Origin: an uncultured Pseudomonadota bacterium
Lineage (GTDB): Bacteria; SAR324; NAC60-12
Reading direction: 5' to 3'
Assembly: GCA_913056375.1 (NCBI GenBank)
Contig: CAJXNF010000125.1
Span: forward strand, 1-7,620
Length of the DNA stretch: 7,620 bases
The translations under genes and the position numbers were made by a program. This document shows, in pieces, positions 1 to 5,235 of this stretch. The notes beneath the pieces are model-generated. The model searched no databases. It was not told the origin of the DNA and saw nothing but the letters and a program-made list of their open reading frames with translations. Position 1 is the stretch's first letter, and the number at the start of each line of letters is the position of its first letter.

Positions 1-915
1 TTGGGTCCCTCAGGCTGTGGAAAATCAACAATCCTTCGATTGATTGCGGGATTGGAGTTTGCCGAATCTGGAAGTGTCTTGATTGATAATCAGGATGTTA
101 CTCAATCAGATCCCGCGAAACGCAGTGTCTCGATGGTTTTCCAATCCTACGCGCTTTTTCCTCATCTCGATGTTCGTGAAAACATCATTTTCGGCCTAAA
201 GGTTAGAAAGGTCCCCTCAGCAGAACGAGAGGCTCGGCTGCGTACGGCGGCAGAGATGGTTGGACTGGATCAGTTGCTTTCCAGAAAGCCAGCCCAACTC
301 TCAGGAGGACAACGTCAACGCGTTGCTTTGGCTAGAGCAATTGTAGCCAATCAGCCTGTTTGCTTGATGGACGAACCGCTCTCCAATCTCGATGCAAAAC
401 TGCGAGCCGAGATGCGGGAAGAAATTCATCGACTCCAAAGGAATCTCAATCTGACCATGATCTACGTAACACATGATCAAACAGAAGCGATGTCTATGGC
501 AGATCAGGTTGTTTTGTTGAAAGATGGTCGGATTGTTCAGGTAGGAGCACCAGCAGATCTTTATGATATGCCTTCTTCAGTCTTTGCTGCTCAATTCTTG
601 GGTACTCCTCCTATGAATATTCTACCAAAGAAGATAGTTCCTGCATTATCTGGAACCCCTGAATCTGTTGATCTGATAGGTATTCGACCCGAGAAAATCC
701 AGCTGTCACATGATGGAATTCCAATGACTGTCGATGCAATTGACTACATGGGGGCTGAGACAGTTCTGCGAATGTTATATCAAGATCATCGCCTGATGGC
801 CCGCATTGATGGAAAAGCTCAAGTATCCATTGGAGAATCGGTCTCAGTGAATTGGGACCCAGCTGACTGCCATGGATTTGACAGAAATGGCAACCGAATT
901 TGTGGCTCCTTTTGA
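1..915 (+). CDS. ugpC: ABC importer ATP-binding protein, UgpC/MalK-like (5' partial)
   Basis: Cytoplasmic ATPase that powers the importer encoded by the next three genes. Counting from the first base, Walker A GPSGCGKST is at residues 2-10, the Q-loop Gln at 48 (VFQSYALFP), the signature LSGGQRQR at 100-107, Walker B with D124-E125, the D-loop NLDAK near 129-133 and the switch His at 158. The C-terminal ~100 residues form a TOBE-type domain with the hallmark GIRPEKI (227-233), typical of the MalK/UgpC group that serves sugar-type (CUT1) importers. The gene is cut by the window edge: the first codon TTG is an internal Leu directly before Walker A, so about 30-35 N-terminal residues lie upstream. 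It ends in TGA 86 bp before the binding-protein gene. The ATPase function is certain. The Ugp assignment rests on its neighbours as much as on its own sequence. Confidence 0.93.
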   Translation: MGPSGCGKSTILRLIAGLEFAESGSVLIDNQDVTQSDPAKRSVSMVFQSYALFPHLDVRENIIFGLKVRKVPSAEREARLRTAAEMVGLDQLLSRKPAQLSGGQRQRVALARAIVANQPVCLMDEPLSNLDAKLRAEMREEIHRLQRNLNLTMIYVTHDQTEAMSMADQVVLLKDGRIVQVGAPADLYDMPSSVFAAQFLGTPPMNILPKKIVPALSGTPESVDLIGIRPEKIQLSHDGIPMTVDAIDYMGAETVLRMLYQDHRLMARIDGKAQVSIGESVSVNWDPADCHGFDRNGNRICGSF

Positions 916-955
916 GTCACATCACCCGACTGTAGCAAAGCTAGAGTCGAGTTTC

Positions 956-972
956 AGAACCAGATCGGTTCT
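956..972 (+). other. Hairpin in the ATPase-binding protein gap
   Basis: AGAACC-AGATC-GGTTCT is a perfect 6-bp inverted repeat with a 5-nt loop, followed by TTTAATT. It lies 30 nt before the start codon of the binding-protein gene. It could be a weak terminator or processing stem that separates expression of the ATPase from the highly expressed binding protein, or a DNA operator. There is no long U-tract, so efficient Rho-independent termination is doubtful. Confidence 0.4.
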
Positions 973-990
973 TTAATTCCCAGCGTCAAA

Positions 991-996
991 AGGGAG
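991..996 (+). promoter_or_regulatory. Ribosome binding site of the binding-protein gene
   Basis: AGGGAG lies 5 nt before ATG at 1002. It supports that start, which also gives a proper Sec signal peptide beginning with a Lys-rich n-region. Confidence 0.75.
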
Positions 997-1001
997 ATAG
1001 C

Positions 1002-2282
1002 ATGTTCAAGAAACTGAAAAAATTTGCGACCAGTTTTGCGCTGACCGCAGGGGTCTGTTTTGCCTCAGCATTAGCTTATGCACAAACTGAGTTGACAATG
1101 TACTATCCAGTGGCCGTTGGTGGTCCACTGACTAAAATCGTAGATGGGATCGTTGATGATTTCATGAAGGAAAACCCTGACATCAAAGTCAGCGCAATTT
1201 ATGCGGGAAATTACAATGATGCCCGAATCAAAGCGCTGGCAGCTTTGAAAAGTGGGCAGCCTGCACAGTTGTCCGTGATGTTTTCCATTGACATCTACGA
1301 ATTGATTGAGCAAGACGCGATCGTCGCATTTGATGACATCGTCTCCACGACAGAAGACAAGGCGTGGTTGGATTCTTTTTATCCGACCCTCATGGAAAAT
1401 GGCCGTACTGCTGGCAAAACTTGGGGCATTCCCTTTCAGCGGTCCACTATTGTGATGTACTACAATAAGGATGCATTCCGTGAGGCAGGCTTGGATCCAA
1501 ACAAGCCCCCTGCTACATGGGATGAGTTAGTGGAAGCTGGAAAAAAACTGACAGCCAGTGATGGGTCAAAGTGGGGAATGATGATTCCTTCCACAGGTTA
1601 CCCTTACTGGATGTTTGGAGCTCTGACCATGCAGAACGATCAAGTCTTGATGAGTGGCTCAGGAGATCAAACCTATTTTGATGCGTCAGGAACCGTTGAT
1701 GCGCTGCAATTCTGGAAAGATCTGGGTTCTAAGCACAAGGTGATGCCAGAAGGGACTATTGAGTGGGGTACATTGCGTCAGAATTTCTTGGAAGGAAAAA
1801 CTGCAATCATGTGGCACTCTACGGGGAACCTAACTACGGTCAAGAACAACGCCAAGTTTGATTTCGGTGTGGCGATGTTACCTGCAAACAAACGTAGAGG
1901 AACCCCAACCGGGGGAGGAAACTTCTATATCTTCAAGCAGACCTCAGAAGCAGAACGGGTTGCTGCAATGAAGTTGATCAAGTTCATGACAAGTCCTGAG
2001 CGCTCCGCAGAGTGGTCCATCAAAACAGGTTATATGGGTGTTAGCCCGGCTGCGTATGAGACTTCTCAGCTAAAAGACTATGTCGTTGATTTCCCCTATG
2101 CAGCTGTAGCTCGAGATCAGTTAAATTATGCAACAGCAGAACTCTCCACATTCCAAACAGGAAGAATTCGGAAGGCATTGGATGATGCCATTCAGGCAGC
2201 CTTGACAGGTGCAAAATCACCGGAAGCCGCCTTGAAGGAAGCCCAATCTACGGCTGATCGTTTACTGCGTTCTTATCGCTAA
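1002..2282 (+). CDS. ugpB: Periplasmic solute-binding protein, UgpB-like
   Basis: Family 1 extracellular binding protein (426 aa; E. coli UgpB is about 438), expected to capture the substrate in the periplasm and deliver it to the two permeases. A Sec signal peptide is clear: a Lys-rich n-region, a hydrophobic core over residues 9-24, and AYA at 25-27 with probable cleavage before Gln28. There is no lipobox Cys at the cleavage site, so it should be soluble. From recalled family alignment it shares with UgpB the stretches YxGNY (67-71), YYNKDAF (153-159) with GLDP (163-166), an STGNL segment (273-277), KTGY (341-344) and a C-terminal Leu-Leu-Arg tail. Several of these hold residues described as contacting glycerol-3-phosphate in E. 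coli UgpB. The Ugp identity is likely but the ligand is unproven; another phosphodiester or a sugar is possible. Confidence 0.88.
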   Translation: MFKKLKKFATSFALTAGVCFASALAYAQTELTMYYPVAVGGPLTKIVDGIVDDFMKENPDIKVSAIYAGNYNDARIKALAALKSGQPAQLSVMFSIDIYELIEQDAIVAFDDIVSTTEDKAWLDSFYPTLMENGRTAGKTWGIPFQRSTIVMYYNKDAFREAGLDPNKPPATWDELVEAGKKLTASDGSKWGMMIPSTGYPYWMFGALTMQNDQVLMSGSGDQTYFDASGTVDALQFWKDLGSKHKVMPEGTIEWGTLRQNFLEGKTAIMWHSTGNLTTVKNNAKFDFGVAMLPANKRRGTPTGGGNFYIFKQTSEAERVAAMKLIKFMTSPERSAEWSIKTGYMGVSPAAYETSQLKDYVVDFPYAAVARDQLNYATAELSTFQTGRIRKALDDAIQAALTGAKSPEAALKEAQSTADRLLRSYR

Positions 2283-2287
2283 ATTCA

Positions 2288-2319
2288 ATTGACGGTCTGA
2301 CATTGCTTGGGCCGTCAAT
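2288..2319 (+). other. Intergenic stem-loop after the binding-protein gene
   Basis: ATTGACGG (2288-2295) and CCGTCAAT (2312-2319) are perfect 8-bp complements. Three further pairs (T-G, C-G, T-G) can extend the stem inward, leaving a 10-nt loop. It starts 6 nt after the stop codon and no T-run follows. A stem here in a binding-protein operon usually stabilises the upstream message or partly terminates transcription, so that the binding protein outnumbers the permeases. That role is inferred from position. Confidence 0.6.
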
Positions 2320-2343
2320 ACCTCCTCCAAAAAATATCTTTTC

Positions 2344-3228
2344 ATGCGATCTTCTAGTCCGGGAATGCGACATGTGTACGGATGGTTGTTGCTGACTCCG
2401 GCTGCAATTTTGCTGATTGCATTCACGCACTATCCCACCATAGCTACCTTCATTGATAGCTTCTTTTCAAAGTCTTCAGCCATCAGACCAAGTCGATTTA
2501 TTGGGGTCAGCAATTATGAAGCAATGATGGAGGATCCCATCTTTTGGAAGGTGCTGTTTAACAACCTCTGGTTTGCGTTGGGAACCATTCCCACTTCGGT
2601 TGCGATTGCGATTGTAATGGCTCTTCTCGTCAACCGTTCCTTGCCTGGCCAAGGATTTTTGAGGATGGCTTATTTTACACCAACGATCCTGCCAATGATC
2701 GCTGTTGCCAACATCTGGTTATTCTTCTACACGCCAGAAATTGGTTTGATCGATCAAATTCTACAAGGACTTGGCCTTTCGGGACACAATTGGCTGGGTG
2801 ATCCAGATACCGTTCTGGGTGCGGTCATCGTGATGACAGTTTGGAAAGAAGCGGGTTTCTTCATGATCTTCTATCTCGCAGCACTCCAACATCTCCCGAA
2901 AGAATTGGAAGAAGCTGCAAAATTAGAGGGCGCGTCTCGTTGGTATTTCTTTTGGCGTGTTACTTTCCCCTTGTTGATGCCAACGACTCTTTTTGTGTTG
3001 ATCAACGCGGTTTTAAATTCCTTTAAGCTTGTCGACCATCTCTTTGTTCTGACAAAGGGAGGACCTGACAACGCTAGTAATCTTTTGCTCTACTATATCT
3101 ACGAAAACGCCTTCTCCTACTTTGATCCAAATTACGCTTCCACACTGACAGTGGTGCTCTTGGCTCTCCTGGCAATGATAGCTTTGCTTCAGTTTTTCCT
3201 ATTGGATCGAAGGATTCATTATCGATGA
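2344..3228 (+). CDS. ugpA: ABC importer permease, UgpA-like
   Basis: Inner-membrane permease, 294 aa, which with the next gene product forms the channel of the importer. Six membrane segments can be read near residues 12-32, 72-96, 108-130, 155-180, 206-228 and 264-288. The cytoplasmic EAA loop that docks on the ATPase is intact (E190-A191-A192, G196, then P209 and P213). The CUT1-typical KGGPDNAS sequence follows in the last third, and the C-terminus ends in DRRIHYR, as UgpA-type proteins do. The start is uncertain. ATG 2344 has no Shine-Dalgarno sequence; ATG at residue 8 (2365) is an alternative with only a weak CGGGA in front of it. In-frame sequence upstream is open to 2293 but offers no ATG, GTG or TTG. 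The 3' end overlaps the next gene by ATGA. The family is sure; the Ugp name is by context. Confidence 0.9.
   Translation: MRSSSPGMRHVYGWLLLTPAAILLIAFTHYPTIATFIDSFFSKSSAIRPSRFIGVSNYEAMMEDPIFWKVLFNNLWFALGTIPTSVAIAIVMALLVNRSLPGQGFLRMAYFTPTILPMIAVANIWLFFYTPEIGLIDQILQGLGLSGHNWLGDPDTVLGAVIVMTVWKEAGFFMIFYLAALQHLPKELEEAAKLEGASRWYFFWRVTFPLLMPTTLFVLINAVLNSFKLVDHLFVLTKGGPDNASNLLLYYIYENAFSYFDPNYASTLTVVLLALLAMIALLQFFLLDRRIHYR
3209..3214 (+). promoter_or_regulatory. Ribosome binding site of the second permease gene
   Basis: GAAGGA inside the end of the first permease gene lies 10 nt before ATG 3225. Together with the ATGA overlap it suggests translational coupling, which would fit the 1:1 permease heterodimer. 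Confidence 0.55.
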
Positions 3229-4061
3229 CTGAACAACTCCGTTCCCATAGAAATGGGTCATATTCCAATGGATTAGAAACCCTTGGGGCCTGGTTGTTGG
3301 CACTTCTTTGGATTTCACCCCTGCTCTATGCATTTTGGGCAGCTTTCCACCCCAGCGAATATGCTGTCAACTTTGAGTTGTTTGCTCCAATTACGCTCAA
3401 TAATTTTGGCGAGGCGCTTTCTCAGGCACCTTTTCTACAGTATGGTTTGAATACCTTCTTGCTGGTAACGATGCTGCTAGCATCACAGCTAGTTATTTGT
3501 ACCTTGGCTGCCTATGCCTTTGCTCGATACCAATTTGCCGGACACAACATCGCCTTTTCTTTGGTGCTAGTGCAGTTGATGATCACCCCTGAAATCCTTA
3601 TCGTTGAAAACTACAGTACTCTTGCAGACCTCAGCTTGGTGGACACAATCACTGGAATTGGTCTGCCCTACATGGCCAGTGCATTTGGAATTTTTTTGTT
3701 GAGGCAAGCATTCAAATCTACCCCCAAGGAGTTAGAGGAAGCAGCTCGCTTGGAAGGGTGTGGGATGTTTGGTGTTCTTTGGCGAGTTTATGTTCCTTTG
3801 GCGAAACCAACCTACCTTGCTTACGGATTGGTCTCAATCAGTCACCACTGGAATAATTTTTTGTGGCCTTTGATTGTTAGTAATTCTGTCGAGACAAGGC
3901 CTCTTACGGTTGGTTTAGGGGTTTTTGGAGCACCAGAATCAGGAGTCGATTGGTCCATTGTTTCGGCAGCAACCCTGCTTTCGGTAGCTCCATTAATGAT
4001 AGCGTTCCTGCTGTTTCAAAGACAGTTTATCCAGTCCTTCATGCATTCGGGAATCAAGTAA
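3225..4061 (+). CDS. ugpE: ABC importer permease, UgpE-like
   Basis: Second inner-membrane permease, 278 aa, partner of the preceding UgpA-like protein. Membrane segments are readable near residues 18-40, 73-96, 108-128, 138-160, 186-208 and 243-263. The EAA loop is E172-A173-A174 with G178, followed by a Pro at the expected place (VPLAKP). The SHHWNNFLWPL segment and the late W-S-x-V-x-A-A-x-L-L pattern match UgpE/MalG-type permeases. It starts at an ATG overlapping the stop codon of the previous gene and has its own GAAGGA site. It is the last gene of the operon: the next gene lies 24 bp on and runs the other way. No UgpQ-like phosphodiesterase follows, unlike the E. coli ugp operon. Confidence 0.9.
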   Translation: MTEQLRSHRNGSYSNGLETLGAWLLALLWISPLLYAFWAAFHPSEYAVNFELFAPITLNNFGEALSQAPFLQYGLNTFLLVTMLLASQLVICTLAAYAFARYQFAGHNIAFSLVLVQLMITPEILIVENYSTLADLSLVDTITGIGLPYMASAFGIFLLRQAFKSTPKELEEAARLEGCGMFGVLWRVYVPLAKPTYLAYGLVSISHHWNNFLWPLIVSNSVETRPLTVGLGVFGAPESGVDWSIVSAATLLSVAPLMIAFLLFQRQFIQSFMHSGIK

Positions 4062-4064
4062 TTA

Positions 4065-4078
4065 TTCGTTTTAACGAA
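4065..4078. terminator. Possible bidirectional terminator between convergent genes
   Basis: TTCGTT-TT-AACGAA is a perfect inverted repeat in the 24-bp gap between the last permease gene (+) and the reductase gene (-). As RNA it can form only a 5-bp stem with a 4-nt loop. The position suits a shared terminator, but the stem is short and the T-runs are poor, so it is a weak candidate. Confidence 0.3.
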
Positions 4079-4085
4079 AGACTAC

Positions 4086-5057
4086 TTAAAACCCTACTGG
4101 CACATGCGGGATATAAGGTGCTTCCAACCGGTCAATCATTTCTTGATCCAACACTAAGTCCAAACCACCGAGCATCTGCTCAAACTGTTCTGACCTCGTG
4201 TAGCCGATAATTGGTGCTGCTACTCCTTCCTTTTGACGAATCCAAGCCAAAGCTACTTGTACCATCGGACGACCAATTTCGTTGGCTATTGCTTCGACAT
4301 TACTGATGACTGCGTTGTCGGCATCTATGGTTTTGGAGTACATGTTTTCCAAAACATTGTCTGTTTCAGCCCTTGCTGTTGAGATACCAACAGGACGTGC
4401 CAATTTACCTCGAGCGATGGGTGACCATGGTATCAGGCCCACGCCCTGATCCAAGCAAAGTGGAATCATCTCACGTTCCTCCTCGCGATAGATCAGGTTG
4501 ACCTGGTTCTGCATGCTTGTAAAGCGAGCCCATCCATTCTCCTTGGCAACTTGCTGGGCTTTGGCGAATTGCCAGGCATACATTGAAGAAGCCCCGATGT
4601 ATCTGGCTTTCCCAGCGCGAACTACATCATTCAAAGCCTCCATTGTTTCCTCGATCGGGGTAACTGGGTCCCAGCGATGAATCTGATAGAGATCCACGTA
4701 ATCAGTTTGTAGCCGTTTCAATGAGTTATCAATTTGCCGCATGATGATTCTACGTGACAATCCCCGCCAATTTGGATCTTCATCACCAAAGACCTTGGTT
4801 GCCAAAACAATCTCATCCCTTTTAACCCACTTCCATAGTACTCTTCCAAGAATCTCCTCCGAAGAGCCGTCTGAGTAGACATTGGCGGTGTCGAAAAAAT
4901 CAATGCCGGCATCAAGTGCCTGCCGAATCAGGGGTTTTGATTGTTCTTCAGGAAGAGTCCAAGCATGATTTCCGCGCTTGGATTCTCCAAAGGTCATACA
5001 ACCAAGACAAAGCTCTGAGACAAACAATCCTGATTTACCAATTTGTTTTCTTTCCAT
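4086..5057 (-). CDS. yajO: Aldo/keto reductase, YajO-like
   Basis: Cytosolic NADPH-dependent aldo/keto reductase of 323 aa, nearly the length of E. coli YajO (324 aa as recalled). The catalytic tetrad is complete: D56, Y61, K88 and H127. Recalled similarity to YajO is strong over the whole chain: LCLGCMTFGE and GNHAWTLPEE in the first 40 residues, FFDTANVYSDGSSEE (54-68), the QIHRWD and TPIEETMEALNDVV region (125-146), GKARYIGASSM (149-159), the NLIYREEERE segment, APIIG, and an end resembling PYKPHPVVGF. YajO has been linked to 1-deoxyxylulose 5-phosphate formation and thiamine metabolism, but such enzymes are promiscuous, so the substrate is open. ATG 5057 is preceded by a good AAGGAGA. The gene converges on the transporter operon and is not part of it. 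Confidence 0.92.
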   Translation of the reverse strand: MERKQIGKSGLFVSELCLGCMTFGESKRGNHAWTLPEEQSKPLIRQALDAGIDFFDTANVYSDGSSEEILGRVLWKWVKRDEIVLATKVFGDEDPNWRGLSRRIIMRQIDNSLKRLQTDYVDLYQIHRWDPVTPIEETMEALNDVVRAGKARYIGASSMYAWQFAKAQQVAKENGWARFTSMQNQVNLIYREEEREMIPLCLDQGVGLIPWSPIARGKLARPVGISTARAETDNVLENMYSKTIDADNAVISNVEAIANEIGRPMVQVALAWIRQKEGVAAPIIGYTRSEQFEQMLGGLDLVLDQEMIDRLEAPYIPHVPVGF

Positions 5058-5060
5058 TTT

Positions 5061-5067
5061 TCTCCTT
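5061..5067 (-). promoter_or_regulatory. Ribosome binding site of the reductase gene
   Basis: AAGGAGA on the minus strand lies just before ATG 5057 and fixes that start. Confidence 0.75.
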
Positions 5068-5081
5068 AATCGAAGGGCTTA

Positions 5082-5087
5082 ATTATA
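5082..5087 (-). promoter_or_regulatory. Proximal -10 box for the reductase gene
   Basis: A perfect TATAAT on the minus strand lies 24 nt before the start codon, directly after a run of six T. A transcript would begin near 5075 and carry a very short leader with the AAGGAGA site. No good -35 box is found 16-18 bp upstream, so the promoter would depend on an activator or an alternative sigma contact, if it is real. Confidence 0.35.
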
Positions 5088-5118
5088 AAAAACGAGTCTG
5101 CAGTAGGTTTTCGAAATC

Positions 5119-5142
5119 TTTGCGGAAGTGATAATTCGCAAA
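5119..5142. promoter_or_regulatory. Operator-like inverted repeat upstream of the reductase gene
   Basis: TTTGCG (5119-5124) and CGCAAA (5137-5142) are inverted 6-bp arms around 12 bp. The same spot carries a direct repeat, AAATCTT at 5114-5120 and again at 5140-5146. It lies between the two TATAAT boxes, upstream of the proximal one, a place where a dimeric regulator could act. No regulator family can be assigned from the arms. Confidence 0.3.
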
Positions 5143-5183
5143 TCTTAGTTGATTTGAAAATCTGCACAATTGTTTTGATGGGA

Positions 5184-5189
5184 ATTATA
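5184..5189 (-). promoter_or_regulatory. Distal -10 box for the reductase gene
   Basis: A second perfect TATAAT on the minus strand, 41 nt beyond the cyclase stop codon. Its transcript would start near 5177 and have a leader of about 120 nt containing the TTTGCG/CGCAAA repeat. The -35 region is poor (CTTTCA at about 16 bp). Confidence 0.25.
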
Positions 5190-5218
5190 GGAAAGTGTTC
5201 AATTATGAAAGTCTAACA

Positions 5219-5235
5219 ATTTGAAAAATTCAAAT
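5219..5235 (-). other. AT-rich inverted repeat across the cyclase stop codon
   Basis: ATTTGAA-AAA-TTCAAAT is a perfect 7-bp inverted repeat with a 3-nt loop that includes the TGA stop of the cyclase gene. It could be a 3' stem protecting the message. It has only one G-C pair per arm and no following U-run, so it is not a convincing terminator. Confidence 0.3.

Noticed and set aside
1..3. TTG at the first base as the true start of the ATPase gene
   Set aside because: It lies directly before Walker A, while family members carry about 30-35 residues ahead of this motif. The Leu is internal and the gene is truncated by the window edge.
1071..1313. 80-codon open frame on the minus strand
   Set aside because: It lies wholly inside the well-supported binding-protein gene, has no recognisable domain and is a shadow of the coding strand.
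2248..2430. 60-codon minus-strand frame across the binding protein-permease gap
   Set aside because: It covers the end of one real gene, the stem-loop gap and the start of the next. Its composition is rich in Ser, Arg and Gln and shows no family signal.
3950..4210. 86-codon plus-strand frame running from the second permease gene into the reductase gene
   Set aside because: It overlaps two real genes in other frames, has no ribosome site and no recognisable protein features.
4718..4915. 65-codon minus-strand frame inside the reductase gene
   Set aside because: Same strand but another frame of a gene with a complete catalytic tetrad; no independent support.
5058..5229. CRP (cAMP receptor protein) site that would link the cyclase to the reductase
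   Set aside because: I looked for TGTGA-N6-TCACA in this gap and in 7360-7507 and saw no acceptable match on either strand.
5219..5235. Rho-independent terminator after the cyclase gene
   Set aside because: The inverted repeat is perfect but almost all A-T and no U-run follows it, so I kept it only as an inverted repeat.
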